A stretch of DNA of 64,000 nucleotides from Protopterus annectens (Eukaryota; Chordata; Ceratodontiformes; Protopteridae), in contig NC_056732.1 of NCBI RefSeq assembly GCF_019279795.1, positions 181,189,000-181,252,999 of the forward strand, given 5' to 3'. Shown here one piece after another: positions 1 to 12,170 of this stretch (position 1 is its first letter; each line of letters opens with the position of its first letter). The notes under the pieces were generated by a model that worked only from the letters and a program-made list of their open reading frames with translations, did not search any database and was not told the origin of the DNA. A program made the translations under genes and the position numbers.

Positions 1-120
1 ATAACTTAAAGTCCCTGCGCTCGTCAAACAAATTACTAGTTCATATAAATAAAACCAACAATCTGGCCAGCGAGTCACTGTTCTCCAACACAGTAGGAAA
101 AACCTGGAACACCCTCCCTG
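1..120 (+). pseudogene. LINE-B ORF2 C-terminal fragment (first half of split copy)
   Basis: One frame reads through ...LRSSNKLL... and ends near TWNTLPEVR, the usual C-terminal tail of CR1/L2-group reverse transcriptase proteins (LRSSN, then SLFS, then a W-N-x-LP motif). The same landmarks occur in the longer LINE-B copy on the minus strand near 49030-49200. The frame stops abruptly at about 120, where a CR1-A copy starts, and resumes near 1146. This is therefore the left half of a LINE-B 3' end that was interrupted. The copy runs off the left window edge. Assignment to the CR1/L2 group is firm; the exact clade is not. Confidence 0.6.
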
Positions 121-1145
121 AAGTTCGCAGATGACTGCAAACTAGGCGCCATAGTCGATACACCAGCAGACACACACATCCTACAAAAAGGCCTCACAGA
201 AACGGACAACTGGTGCCGGAGTCACGGCCTTAAACTAAATGCCAAAAAATGTATAGTCATCCCCTTTGGGAAAAACAAAGTACCCACAAATTATCACATA
301 GACAGCAACCCACTGAGTACTGAAAAAGTAATCAGAGACCTAGGGACCCAAGTTGACAGAGACCTCTCATTTGATACCCACGTTGCCAAAGTGGTTAGAA
401 AAACATTCTACCTTGCACACCTCATCATGAAGGGATTCACATCCAGATCCAAGGATGTCATTGTACCCCTATATTCCTCCCTCATCAGACCCATGATTGA
501 GTACAATGCCCCATTTGGTATGTACCTCACCCGGCATTTGCAACAGCTGGAGAGACCACAAAAGTACCTCACTAAGAGGATCAAGGGTCTCCAACATATG
601 TCTTATTCTGCCAGACTAAAGAAACTTCAGCTCTATTCAGTATCATACTGCCTGCTCAGAGGTGATCTCTGCCTGATGTACAAGGCCATGTCCAATCAGG
701 ATCTGATGGACATGCTCCACCTCAAAAAATCCAAGTCCATCAGGACCACGAGAGCTAAAGACTTAAACCTCGACACAAGTATGAATAGGACATGCTGGAG
801 GGATAGATTCATAACCCAGAGGCTTCCCATGCTTTGGAACAAGATCCCAGTTCGTATTAGGCAGAGCCCCTCACTGACTCTCTTCAAGAGAAATCTTGAT
901 GAGTGGATGGGAGATCGTAAGTTTACCCCAGGGGTCACATCTGTGTCACTGCTAGACAGGGGCACAGTAAACTAATTCTATTATATAAGGGGACCTTCAT
1001 TGTGTCACTACTAGACACAATATTTTAAATTTATTCTGTACATTTTTGTACCATTTCATGGGGTGGCAAATGCCACATCACTATGGCTAGGCTTACAAAT
1101 GCCCCAGGGCAGATAGCCTAGTACTATACTATGAAACTATGAAAC
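121..1145 (+). mobile_element. CR1-A LINE, 5'-truncated copy 1 (reverse transcriptase C-terminal half and 3' UTR)
   Basis: The copy starts at reverse transcriptase motif C (FADDCKLGAI, about 123-155) and stays largely open to a stop near 975. Conserved CR1 landmarks follow in order: NWCRSHGLKLN, a DLGTQVD block, PLYSSLIRPMIEYNAPFGMYL, LERPQKYLTKRI and the LYSVSYCLLRGDLC block. The 194-codon frame at 391-975 is its open C-terminal part. The 3' UTR (GGCTAGGCTTACAAATGCCC and flanks) is shared with the other CR1-A copies here. The copy ends in short 8-bp repeats of the actatgaa type, resembling the 8-bp 3' repeats that characterise CR1 elements. It is inserted into a LINE-B 3' end. With everything before motif C missing it is a dead-on-arrival copy. 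Confidence 0.8.
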
Positions 1146-1705
1146 TATGATCACCTAACCTCCCTATCCTTAGCTCCCCTATTTAAAACCAAACTTAAAA
1201 CGTATCTTAAATCTTACTGGTTATGCCCCTGTGCTAATCCAGACTAACTACCACACTTGTATCCTGACACTTCTCTACATACCAGCATAAGCTAGTTAAT
1301 CCTTTATTAACAATAGTGTGCATGTCACTATACTGATCAATATTGTATTATTTTAATAATCTTATACTAGCAAATAATGTGTTTGTGACTTTACTGTTCA
1401 ATAGTGCGCTTTTTGCTTACATAGTTTTAAACATTTACTGTATAACTGTACTGTTTAATAGTGTGCTATATAGTTTTCACTCATCTTTGCATCTACATCC
1501 TTAGCTGTCTTATAATAGGAATCATGTTACTCATATGTCAAAAGGCAAGGAACTGTTATAATAGACAAAACGTTGCAATGTACCTATGTTTTGTAAATAC
1601 TACTCTGAAATGTGGAGCTTTTCTCCCCGGGCTTCCACTGAAAATGGACATATATCCAGTTGGACCAGCCCGGTCAACAAATGTAAAATAAAAATAAAAA
1701 AAAAT
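1146..1705 (+). mobile_element. LINE-B 3' end (second half of split copy) with A-rich tail
   Basis: Sequence resumes with the last ORF2 codons (LFKTKLKTYLKSYW) and runs into a 3' UTR ending in GAAAATGGACATATATCCAG, a CCAGTTGGACCAGCCCGGT block and an AAATAAAAATAAAA tail. The same 3' end, read on the opposite strand, closes the long LINE-B copy at 48540-48640 (GAAAATGG, CCAATTGGACTAACCC, then AAATAAATAAATAA). With 1-120 it makes one LINE-B 3' terminus split by CR1-A. Several short overlapping open frames here (1461-1813) are chance. Confidence 0.65.
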
Positions 1706-1729
1706 AAAATAAATAACATCCCACAAGCC

Positions 1730-2060
1730 TCCCTGCACCCCCATGTGGGGGGCTCCACCCCCCCACACCTCCCGAAAATTAAATATACCAACTCCGAGGT
1801 CACACTACATTGAGGGAAAATGTTAATTTCCTAACCCCACTGTAGTGCGACCTTGGAGTTGATATATTTAATTTATGGGGTGGGGGGTGGGGGGCAGAGC
1901 CCCCTACTTGGGGGGTGCATAAACGTAGTAAACAGTTGCTTTGTAGTTTTCAATGTTTTGAGATTCGATGTTATGAGTTTTAGATGTTTTGAATTTTTGA
2001 TCATTTGGTCTCACTGATTTGAATTTAGATGTTATGAGCTTTCCATCATATGAAGTGGAA

Positions 2061-2061
<1 letters not shown>
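1730..2061. mobile_element. Foldback element A (GGGTCTA-type family)
   Basis: Two inverted arms meet around 1826. The left arm carries TATACCAACTCCGAGGTCAC followed by ACTACATTG; the right arm carries CACTGTAGTGCGACCTTGG followed by AGTTGATATA. Each arm has a G-rich or C-rich outer block (GGGGTGGGGGGTGGGGGGCA on the right). The right flank consists of loosely repeated words such as ATGTTTTGA and GATGTTATGAG. The right end, read on the minus strand, is ATATGGTTCCACTTCATATG, close to the terminus of foldback D. The copy abuts the (AT)n tract at 2062. No coding capacity. Grouped with elements at 30838, 60624 and 63204. Confidence 0.6.

Positions 2062-2114
<53 letters not shown>
2062..2114. repeat. 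(AT)n microsatellite
   Basis: Uninterrupted AT dinucleotide run of about 50 bp, immediately beside the right end of foldback A. The short open frame reading YIYIYI across it is an artefact of the repeat. Confidence 0.95.
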
Positions 2115-2120
<6 letters not shown>

Positions 2121-3399
2121 TTACACATACATGTCTGTGAATGAATGGATAAAGGTGTTGGTAAGTAGGAATATGTATGGAAAAAAGTGGGTTGAGAATG
2201 TCTATAAAAAAGTTTTAAGTCAGTGGAATGGGCTGCAGCAGGAATTGATAGAGGATTGACGTTGGAAGAGGGTTTTTAATGCATATGTTTTTAAGGGATG
2301 GGTAAAATGTACTAAATTATAGGAGGAGTTAACAGGGAATAAATGTAATGGTCCAGGGGGTGGCTGGGGATTTGGAGGAGGGAGAAGAGCGAAGCAGGCA
2401 TAGATAAATAATCACAGTAGCAGGAGACCCCAAACCTTTGTTTATTCCATGTAGGTTCCATTTTAAACATGAATCAAGAGTTTGAATAAAGTATCTGAAG
2501 GTTGGACAGGTCATGCTTCCATCATTTTTATTGACAAATGATCAAGTAAAGCAATCATTATCAAATGTTTTACAGTGAATCACAAAGTGGTTGTCATGGA
2601 AATAGACACTCTGATGCCCTATCAATAATAAGTAATATTGGGAAACTAGTTAAAGCTTTCTTTACAAATAAACCAATTGCATGCTAGCAAGGTTAAAATG
2701 GGCACTAATACTGAGGGAAGTATGTTAGTACAGTGCCCTATTACTGAAGAGAGTTGCCCTGACAGTTATAAAGGGAGTAGACTACACAATGGTTAGAGAA
2801 ATTGACTGGAAAATGTTATACAGCACTGGAATAAATTAGGCAAGTGAGTCAGAATGTGATGGCAGGAATCTGGGTCTGCTGAGGAGGTATTGGAACTGCA
2901 CATGTAAGCCTTTAAAGATGACCTGGTCATGATATGTAAGCTATTGTTGTAATGAATCCTAAAATTCATACAAAATTTTGTAAGAGCCATATCTTATCAT
3001 TTTACATAAAACAGCAAGCTGACAAACAGATGCACAGGGTGGAGAAGGCCAACATAAATATGCCAAGGGAGCTCAGCAGGTGGCTTCAGTTCTTGTACTG
3101 TTGACTAAAAGACAATAGTTCTGTTGGCCTGTGCTGAGACTGTAAACTCTCAGCAAATCAAACACTTGTCTTTTGCACAAGTGCTGATGGATACTTTGAG
3201 TGGAGGAATGATGGTCTCAAAAAGTTATCTGGCCTCACCTTTTCAGCAGGTAACTCATGAGTAATCCAAGATTTTGTAATGTTTGACCTGCATTAACCCC
3301 CCTCCCCAATTACACTGTGTGTTACACACAACAATGTAAAAGCAATATAATAGCTAAGCCACTCCGCGAATATTCATCTTCCAATACTGATCTTCAAGA
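2115..3399 (+). other. Mostly unassigned spacer with a possible LINE C-terminal remnant (2128-2310)
   Basis: Around 2150-2310 a plus-strand frame reads QWNGLQQELIED followed, after a stop, by FNAYVFKGW. This resembles the W-N-x-LP ... F-K ending of CR1-group ORF2 proteins, but it is short and broken. Nothing recognisable is seen between 2310 and 3300: no long frame, no terminal repeats, no structured RNA. The region from about 3300 may be the 5' leader of the L1-type element that follows. Confidence 0.3.
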
Positions 3400-3689
3400 A
3401 TGACTTAAAAACAGACTTCCAACATGGCTGCATTCTTTTCAATGGCATAACTTCAGCCATCCTTGTATGAAAACAGAATCTGAGAAGAAAGACAGTCATT
3501 GAAAATGTTTTGTTTTTTCGGTAAAATTCAGTTACTGGCTAGTAAATACACTGCCTGGGTGCCAGCAACGAAGAAATTTGGAAAAAAAAAATTAAAGAAA
3601 ATCAACCAGAAAACGTAAAGAGAAAACACCATCTGGAAAAGATTCAGCAGCTGTTCAGCAAAAAGCAGTCTAAGCTTCAGCTTTGGTTC

Positions 3690-4640
3690 AAGAGATGGCT
3701 TCCACTAATTTAAAGGGGGAAATAAACGAAATGTACTCAGGGGTGATTAAAATAAATGAAACATTGAAGGAATATATCAATTCAAACAGCAAAAGACTGG
3801 AAATTTTAAAGAAGCTTTGACTAGCCATTCAGATGGACTGATGGTACTGCAAAAATTAGAGACTGACATGAAGAAAAGCTGGCTGAATATGAAGTTTCTG
3901 AAGAATAACTGTTTAAAAATAGTGGAGTTAGAAGACAGAGCACACAGAGAAAACCTGAGATTTTCAGCTGTACCAGAGAAACTAGAAGGGACAGACTGTA
4001 TTAATTTTATGAAAGCACAAATAAGCAATCAGACTGGTATTCCGCAGCAAAATTTGTTAATTGAAAGGGTACATTGAGTGTATGCACCAAATCTGGCCAT
4101 GAGAAAGCAGCCAAGGCCTATATTAGTAAATAAGCAATCTACCATCAGAAATATTTGATCCTGACAAAAGTATGGCAGAAGGGCAAAGTATTAAAAATTG
4201 GAGACAGCAGAGTGTTTCCAGAAAATGTTTATTCGCTGTACACCAGGCAGAAGAGAAGCATATTTAACTCAGCAATCAGGAAATGTTGAGAGGCAGGTGT
4301 GAGATTCAAGCTGCTGTATCCAAATGTCTTCATTTTTTTCCCTCCTGGATTAAAGTGATTTTTGATGCAGAACAGACTAAGGAGGAAATAAAAACGTTTA
4401 TCCAACAAAAAGTGAGCCAGCAAGCAAAGTGGACACTGCTTCTCATTTTCCTGACAGTAAGGTTCATAGAAATACTTTGCCAGTGAAACCTTTTCCAGTG
4501 TTCCAAAGGAAATGCTTGAGAGACAGAAAAAAGCAGAGGAGTTGATTAGAAGAATCTGTAGTACCTTGGACTTGAACCAGAGTGTTGTGTTAGGCAACAG
4601 AGATGAACAGGAAGAAGATCAGCAACTCTTAAATTAGAGC
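3690..4640 (+). pseudogene. L1-type ORF1 remnant (coiled coil plus RNA-binding domain)
   Basis: The clearest open part (3817-4077) reads a helical, Glu/Lys/Leu-rich stretch followed by ELEDRAHRENLRFSAVPE and ends IERVH. This matches the family pattern of L1 ORF1 proteins: a coiled coil, then the R-x-N-L-R-x-x-x-x-P-E start of the RRM-like domain, then an IERAHR-type block. After a stop the frame goes on with YAPNLAMRKQPRPILV, also typical. Later segments are in other frames. In the family this protein is a trimeric RNA-binding chaperone in the retrotransposition particle; this copy cannot make it. Confidence 0.65.
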
Positions 4641-5979
4641 ATAAATGGAAAACTATAATTGTGAAATATGGTTTTGCAAGAAAAAGTGTCTTTAAAACAC
4701 TGGACTTTTGTTGACTTTGTTAAACTTGTGGGTGGACTTTAAAGCACATACAGCACTTTATATCCTTAATGTTTAGGACAGTTAAAGTGGGAAACTAAGT
4801 GTAAGTAAAACAAATGCTGTTCTTATCATTATTTGTATAAAGCATTTCATGATATCTGCTGCATGTTATATATAGTAAAAGAGCTTTAGAGTGTAGTCAG
4901 GGATATTTTAATTGTGGGAGTCTCTTTTCAGTGACTGTTGTATGTGTTAAGGATATTAAAGTCAACAATAACGTTTTAGTTGTAAGAAATATAGGTTTTA
5001 CGATATAACAAAAGAAAAAGGCTGGACAAAGGCAAGTATAATGTTCATATGCTGTGATCTGGTGCTATGGAGGAAGTGCACTGATTAAATTATATGTAGA
5101 ATTAGGATGTTTTCTTTTTTATTTTACAAGGGTGAATGTATAGATTACTACCTTTGGTTTAAGCTGCAAACAGATGTTTTTATAAGCATGTAAGCTTTAA
5201 AAATAAGACAAAATGATGAAAACCATGAAATGCTAAGCTTCTTGAAACTTAAACAATATTTGTTTATCTTGAGAATACTGATTGTTTTTTGCTGAGAGAA
5301 ATGCAAAATTTACAGGTACAATGGCTAGCAGTTTAGTGAAAAAAATGAGTGAAATGATTGGAAGTTAATAAGAGGTAACATCTCTCACAGTCTTAATACT
5401 TTAATGCAGTTAAGAAAACAGTGTACAGTTTAGTTTTATTTAAATATATCCAGTGCACTTTTTCTTATAGCTAAAAGTTAATATTTTCTGAAAGCACACA
5501 AACTGTTTCCATATCTGGGAGGGGAAGAGAAATAATAAAAGAATAGGCAGCAATCACTGTAAGTGGGAGCACAGGCTTTGCATCAATTCATCATGGATAA
5601 CCTTAATTTTAGGTAATATAATACCTGTAGTTGCAGCCATCAGTTTGGGGCAATTGTTCCCTTCTAGAGGGTTTAACTTCATGTTTTGAAGATGTCCATA
5701 GTTTTATGTGTTTAGTCCAAATTAATATGGATGGGGTGTTTTGTTTTATTTAGTGTTTTGTTTGAGAGTATTCATTAAAACAAAGAGTTTTGAAAAATGT
5801 GACATGGTTTCAAATAGAGGTGAGAAGAAATATCTGTTCTAAAGATCAGCCTGACAAACAATAGTATATGCAAGTAGCACAAAAGCTGGAAATACGCATT
5901 CAAAAAACTATCATGTATAAGAGGTGGGCACAATAACATTTTATCATGATGGCTATGCTGTCCAGATTATCATGGAAAG

Positions 5980-6500
5980 TGAACTGACTTACAGGTATAG
6001 ATAAAAAGGAAAGAATATTGAATTATATTAAGAAATGAAGAGTGCAAATAGCAATGCTGCAGGAGACACCTTTGGGAAAAAAATGAGCATGTGACTTTGA
6101 CAAAGACAGGATTTCGAAATGGATATTCAGCATAATATCAGGAACAGAGGAAAAAGAAAGTTTGTTTGTTTGTGTCTTTCGGCTTTTCCCGGTTAGGGGT
6201 CGCCACAGCGGAACTCCGGTCCGCTAATGATTGGCAGTTGATTTTTACGTAATTATACTAATTTCTAGAGTGGCTCCAATAGTGATAGATGAGGGAAGAA
6301 ATGGTAGATTTGTGGAAGTAAGGGGCTATTGGCATGAGAGGAAGATTACAATGACATGTACTTATATTGCACTGAAAACTACTATAATGGAGCTTAAGAA
6401 ATTTTTGGGAGAAATAATCAGGTTTCAGCAGGGAATATTATTTATAGGTGGGGACTATAATTTGATTTGCAATAGAGGCTGTAACAAAAGAGGTTAGATT
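5980..6500 (+). pseudogene. L1-type ORF2 endonuclease remnant
   Basis: Around 6040-6090 one frame reads QIAMLQETPLGKK, corresponding to the L1 endonuclease L-Q-E-T block. After an inserted SINE tail (6162-6236) the frame at 6231-6497 reads GRFVEVRGYWHERKITMTCTYIA and ends FIGGDYNLICNR, matching the conserved GGDFN block. These are parts of the APE-type nuclease that nicks target DNA. The domain is split by the SINE and by stops. Confidence 0.65.
6162..6236 (-). mobile_element. SINE 3' tail fragment inserted in L1
   Basis: On the minus strand this reads CTGCCAATCATTAGCGGACC ... CTGTGGCGACCCCTAACCGG ... AAAGCCGAAAGACACAAACA with a short (AAAC)n tail. It is the same 3' tail found in the fuller SINE copies at 15448, 26577 and 55299. 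The tRNA-like head is absent, so this is a 5'-truncated copy of about 75 bp. It splits the L1 endonuclease frame. Confidence 0.8.
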
Positions 6501-6849
6501 TCTGAAGAAATTTATGAAAATATTGGGCATGAAAGAAGTGAATTCAGTAATAGGAACTGACAGAATTTACTTATTATTCCCCAAGGTACGGTAACTGGGC
6601 TAGACTGAATAGAAATTATATTTCACTGGAACATGTGCATTTAATTGAAAGCCTTGACACACATCAATAATTATTTCTGATTATACACCAATAAAAACTA
6701 AGATAAAAATGCAAGGTAATGAAATAAAAATAAGACACTGGTGCTTTCCCATCTTCCTTTTAAAAAGAGAGGAAGTTAAGGAATGGGTAGTGGAAATTAC
6801 TTGAGAGTTATTAGGGAAGATAGAAATATGTTTAGAAGTTAAAGGTAGT

Positions 6850-9430
6850 GACTGGGATAAAATGAAAATGGAGTTTAAAAATAAGTTTGAAATAAAACAG
6901 AAAGAGATTTGGTTAAGAAATAATAGAAACTACTTAGAGGGTCTGACAAAGATTAAAGCATTGCAGAATAAAGGGAATCTCACAGATCAAGAGGAGAAGG
7001 AGCAAATGCAGAGTGCTAAAGAGAAAACAAAATGGTATCTGGATAATATGCATAGGTTTAGAAAGACTGCAGTTTAGAACTATTTTTTGATAACTCCAGA
7101 GCACAAGAACTTTTAGCACAATGACTTAGGCAACAGAACATTGAAAAGGTTGTCATCAAATGTAGAGAACTTATAACATGAAAAATAACTAGAAATCTTG
7201 TAAAGGTTTTAGAGATGTTCCAGAAATTTGAAAGGCTCATGAAGTAACATTTAAGATAGGAGGAGATGAGATAAAAAATGATTTATAATCAGTCTTCAGG
7301 AGAGTCTCCAGGAACAGATGGTATTCCATTGGAAGTTTGGAAATTAGGAGAGAGGAAAGTGCTAAAGATCTGGAAGATTTTGTTTAACATAATTTTAAAA
7401 CAAGGGGAAGCACCAACATCTTGGAAGAAAGCTGTGGTGGTTGTGTTACCTAAAGATGGCAAAAAACCCAGCTCATATAGAACCATTTCAATATTAAGTC
7501 ACAATTATAAAGTGTTTATGTCTATACTAGCTAAGAGAATGGCAAATGTGTTGCCAAAATCGACAGATATAAATTAGTGTGGTCTTGTCGAGTGGAGTCA
7601 AACATTTGACAAAATCAATATAGCAATGATGATCTAGAGGGAAGCAGAATGTAAGAGAATACATATGTTGTTGGTGGGTCTTGATGCAGAGAAAGCAATT
7701 GACAGAGTAAGTTGGGATTTTATGAGTAGGGCATTGGAAGCATTTGCATTCCCTGATACAATAATATGTAAGGTTGATTAGAAGGATATATGAAGGATGA
7801 GAGGCAAGAATTAAAGTGGGAGAGCCATTAGCAAAGGAAATAAGACACTCAGAAATACAAGGATATACTTCATATGCTAATCAAGAAAAGCTGGTGCAGA
7901 TGATATTATTTTGCACCTAATAAATCTGGAAAAGGTAATCTAAGTGTTGTGGAACAGTTTGAGACAGTTTCAAGTCTTTCCTGGATATAAAATTAATGAA
8001 GATTAAACAAAATCTGTAGCCATAAATTATGTAGCCACACACAAATTGGTTCAACAATACCCATATGTATGGGAACATGGTAAGACGCAGTATTTAGGAG
8101 TATGGCTTCAGTTATGGCAGCTAAGGATGTGGGGAAGAGACTAAATAAAAGATAATGCAAAAAATGAGGAACTGGAAACTCTTTTTTACAGATATGGATG
8201 GTAAGATACAAGCAGTGAATTTTTTTTAGTCCCTTTAGTCTTGTATATGGGTCAGACATACTTTTATTAACCCAAGAGACAATAATTAATAAAGAATTAC
8301 AATAATTTCTCTGGGAGGGAAAGATGGCAAGACTTAGACTTAATTGGGATAACATGATTCTTCCAATAGAACAAGGTGGTTTAGGTTTACCTGATCTGAA
8401 GGAATATTTTAGAGCTACAGAGTTAAGGCTGATATACTTAACACAAGCAGAAGGCTATAATTCAAAGTGGAAATGGATGATGATGAAGCAAGGGGGAAGA
8501 TCAAGAAATAGAGAGAGCGAAAGAGAGTGGGATTTTGGATCCAGATCCTTAAGGAGAATAATAACAACCATGCCGAATATTATATTTATAAATTAGCAGA
8601 ATGTACTCTAATAACTAAGCCAATATGAGAATGGAGAAAGGAGATTTTGTCAATATGGATGACTGTACATAGGGGTACAGAAAATAGGCAGGAGGAGGCT
8701 GGAATTTATTGGAGAAACCTGGCAAAATAACCAAGATATTGGGACCAAATAACTCAAGTAGGAAAGGTAACAGAGTGGGATGAGGCCAAGACGACATTTG
8801 AATTGCAGGTTAGAGTCTCCCTTCCCTACCAAGGCTTGTTCTCAGAGTACAGGCAAGAGAAAGGTATAAGGGAATTTTAAGTGAAATACGGAATCTGGTA
8901 GAGTTTTTAGTTGAATCTAGAATAGAAGCATCTGTTAAAAAATGATAATTAGAAGGGCATATATAATATTGCATGATAGCTATAAGAATCAATCAGAGTA
9001 GGTTAGAAAAGATTGGGAACAGAGACTGGAAAATCAATTTGCAGGAAAACAATGAAAAGACATATGTATGGCTCCCAAATGTTCAAGCAAGTCCAGAAGG
9101 TTTAGGATTTTTGTGTAGAAGTTTTTGACTAGGTATTATACCCTAAGCAGACTTAAAAGAATTTTTCCTCAGGTGGACAACAAATGTTGGAGGTGTGATG
9201 GAGAAGAAAGAGGTAACTGGGTACACATGTTTCAGGAGTGTAATGAGATAGCAGATTTTATCAATTTCCTACACAGTACTCTATCAGCAATATTGGATGA
9301 GCAAATGGCTGAAAGTAAGGAAATGATTCTTTTGAGCTAGGATATAGGGTCTGAATTGCTTAGACATAGTAAGGCCTTATTAAGTTTAATTCTGTTGGCT
9401 GCCAAAAAAAGCAATTACTAAAAAATGGAA
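6850..9430 (+). pseudogene. L1-type ORF2 reverse transcriptase and C-terminal domain remnant
   Basis: The first fragment (7278-7577) reads GESPGTDGIPLEVWK, SWKKAVVVVLPKDGK and SSYRTISILSHNYKVFMSI. After stops comes LVGLDAEKAIDRVSWDFM (motif A, catalytic Asp kept), then GADDIILHL near 7890 (motif C; Tyr replaced by Gly). Near 8324-8480 the frame reads LNWDNMILPIEQGGLGLPDL, the typical post-RT block. At 9150-9350 it reads CWRCDGEERGNWVHMFQEC, the C-terminal cysteine motif. In active relatives this protein primes cDNA synthesis at the nicked target. Many stops and frameshifts separate the blocks. Confidence 0.75.
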
Positions 9431-9834
9431 ATCAAAGTCTACCCCATTTGTATTTCGGGTATTAAATATTACAAAAGGGACAAAAGAACTGAAAGATGGA
9501 TCTTTAGAAAAGGGAAGGAGCAAATTACATAAAAGTAAATGGAAATTGTGGGAGTAATACATGCATAATAATGTTCAGGAGGAGGAGTGAGGTATAGGGA
9601 GAAAGCAGGATTTTAACAATGTTTGTAATATTGGACTGTGATAGTAGCAAAGAAAATATATGTGATGTATATTGTATTTAATTGGAAAAATGCTAAAATG
9701 TTTTGTTATCTTTTCTGTTAATGTATGTTTGCCTATGTTTAAATGATAATTTAATAAAGGTATTTAATTACATGAAAACAACAAAAGGCCACATGAAGTT
9801 AATGTACACTGTGGGGATTCCCACTTAGTGAATA

Positions 9835-10890
9835 GTAGCACGCAACATTACGTTCATGGAGAAGCAGCTGAGATAATCACCTCCCCCTCATCAAAACTGC
9901 CAAAGGAGGAGAGCAGTGGGTAGTACAATGTTGGCAGCCGGCTCAGAGACCACTTAGTCTCCCAGATGTTACTACTGATATTTCTGAACCGGGGGACAGT
10001 AACCTGTCAAGTACTCCTCTAGAGTCCAAAGTGTCATGCAACTATCAGATTGTCATGAAGCTGAGGTACAAAAACAAATTCTGGTTCTAGGTAATTCTAT
10101 GTAACAGGGAATAAGAAAAAAAAACTCACAAAGCATGCCAGTGAATGAAAAAAAATGACTGCCACAGAAACATAAACAACAAAGACATTTTAGTCACCTC
10201 TAGCACCTCAGCAAAAAAGCATTCAAAGAGTTAAGAAACCTGATCTCTAAGAGTGACAGGTATAGAGAGCTTTATGGTCACCTGAGAAGGGAGGGGACTA
10301 AATTAGTTGATATAAAATCAGCTATCCTAATGTTAAGCTCACCTAGGGTGATATATAATTTGGTCATCATTGCAGCACATGCCAATGATCTGAGGAAAAC
10401 TAAAACTGATGAGCTACTTAGGGAAAATGTGGATATTTAAAGTCTACATGGAGAAAATGTTTTCTGATAGACTTTTCTTATGCATTATTTTTCCCTGCCC
10501 TTTCTTACTTCAAGAAAAAAGAAGCTAATATGTTAAAACTAGTGAAGTACTTCAATTTTCATTAACCTCTGGCCTACAACATATGTACCGATAGGAGCAG
10601 TGCACCATTAAGAAGAACAGCTTTGGAATTAGCAACTTCCATCAGGAGCCTTTAGGTAACAAAACTTTAGGTTCTAAAATTGCAAAAAAAAAATGTAAAG
10701 CCTTTTTGAGCTTCATGTTAATTCAATTTTATATTTTAACAAAATCATCAGTAGGATACACTTTGTGTTGTTCAGTGCAGAAGTCTTAACAGCAAACTAG
10801 ATGATCTGCAAAATCTTACTACTGAAGAACAAACTGATAGCTCAATTGCCAATGAAATATTGTTTAACCCCAGATTCCCACTATTAACAA
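9835..10890 (+). pseudogene. LINE-C ORF1 remnant with esterase-like blocks
   Basis: A broken plus-strand frame shows QILVLGNSM near 10080 (aligned with the GDS block of SGNH esterases). Near 10345-10435 it shows NLVIIAAHANDLRKTKTDEL, aligned with the usual V-I-H-x-G-T-N-D-L block. CR1-group LINEs commonly carry an SGNH-esterase domain in ORF1, so I read this as the decayed ORF1 of the LINE-C copy whose endonuclease follows. Key catalytic residues are changed (GDS to GNS, GTND to HAND). From 10440 to about 10890 only non-coding or unreadable sequence is seen. Confidence 0.5.
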
Positions 10891-11860
10891 TTCCTGCATT
10901 TGTTAAATGTTACACCTTCAAAAACTGTAAACATGATGGTGAAGTTTCAATCTAAACATCTCTTTAACTATTTGTTATTCTTCAGTAACCCTAAATCTGA
11001 AGCCATATGGATAAATGTAATTGTTAAATATAAAATGGCTATAGCTGTTTTTATATATAAAAGCCTTAATCTAAACTCAACTGAAATACAAAAAATAACA
11101 GTGAATTGCTGGAATGTATTAACATTCTTCATTCTTCATGGTTGTTGATTTTAATACAACTCCATATTTGCTGGGAATGTTTTTTCTATACTTAAAGATA
11201 AATAAACACTTTAAAGTGTGTCACTCTGGTACTGGGTGTCAAATTATTCTTGATATTTTTCTTTCAAAACCAGGTACAAGGCTTGGAGACATACCTCTCA
11301 ACTGTTCAGATTTCTGCCTCATATTTTTGGTCTGTTTCTCATAAAGGTGTGGTTTTCTAGAAAATTACTGGCAAATAATTGAGGACTGAAATCAGAAAAT
11401 AGTGCCATACATATGAATTTCAGACTTCATATCCTTCAGAAAATTCATGCTAATGCAAAACTCAAATTTCGCAAGAGCAATATTTAAAAAGTGTTCTTAT
11501 TTTGGGGCCTTTGTCCCCCATTTATTTATGGCTTTGTCCACATTTCTTGCTATAAGAGGTTGAGAGGTATGCTTCGAAATATAAATCTATTACTGGCAAT
11601 AGGTTCATCTGATCATATCTGTAGTACTTGGACCTCTCCTATTATTAAATATATGAAAGTTTCAAACTCCATTAAGGTGGAAATGTTCTATTAGGTAAAT
11701 TATGATTTTTTTCTGCAAGAACTTGATGAGTGAGACTAGTATGAGGAAACAGAATTTCCTTCTTTAAAAATAAGTTGGAAATACTTTATATAAGAAATTG
11801 ATGCTGTACATTCTAAATATATTCCCACAGGTATAATCCTTTAGGCAAGAATCAAGTATG
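10890..11860 (+). pseudogene. LINE-C endonuclease remnant (interrupted by a hAT-like MITE)
   Basis: The frame at 10900-11148 includes NPKSEAIWINVIVKYKMAIA and SLNLNSTEIQKIT, the block preceding the GDFN motif in CR1-group endonucleases. A MITE interrupts at 11290-11571. The frame then continues with LLLAIGSSDHICSTWTSPII, the SDH block, and a downstream segment containing RVNYDFFLQELDE-like wording after single stops. The APE fold nicks the target DNA in active relatives. The gene continues some 6 kb later at about 17860, after an inserted CR1-A copy. Confidence 0.6.
11290..11571. mobile_element. hAT-like MITE (internal-deletion derivative)
   Basis: 282 bp bounded by inverted ends CATACCTCTCAAC (left) and GTTGAGAGGTATG (right). 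Flanks are cttggaga and cttcgaaa, a decayed 8-bp duplication (6 of 8 match). The interior (TGCCTCATATTTTTGG, GTGGTTTTCTAG, GAATTTCAGACTTC, GGGGCCTTTGTCCCCC) matches parts of the 2.9-kb hAT-like element at 23566-26463, so this appears to be a deletion derivative of that family. It interrupts the LINE-C endonuclease. No coding capacity. Confidence 0.7.
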
Positions 11861-12170
11861 TTTGCTCGCTGCAGTGAGTTAGGCCTCCTGCCTTTGTTCT
11901 GTTGTTTTCCAACACTCTGCTGTGAGACTACAAAAGATAAGTGCTTATTTTCAACTGTTTTCTGCACTTCTGATTAACTAAAACAATATTTGCTGCATAT
12001 CTGTTTAAACCGAGCAACTGCATTTTATGCTTAGTGAACTGAATCCTTACCTCTTTTCTGCTCTTGTCTCCCCTCCTACCAGCTAAACGGTTGTTGTTGT
12101 CTTGAAGCTTGGTGTCTTTGGAGTTGCCTGCTTCTATTATAAATGTGATATTGGACACTCCTCCTAGTCC

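Larger units (their letters stand above)
3400..9775 (+). mobile_element. L1-superfamily LINE, nearly full length, heavily mutated
   Basis: About 6.4 kb with L1 order: 5' leader (3400-3680), ORF1 remnant (3690-4640), long inter-ORF/early ORF2 region, endonuclease (about 5990-6500), reverse transcriptase (about 7270-8020) and C-terminal domain with a cysteine motif (to about 9430). It ends in an A-rich 3' end near TTTAATAAAGGTATTTAATT at about 9750. Every domain is present but split by stops and frameshifts, so the copy is old. A SINE 3' tail has inserted in the endonuclease region. I cannot separate L1 proper from Tx1-like members by eye. Confidence 0.8.
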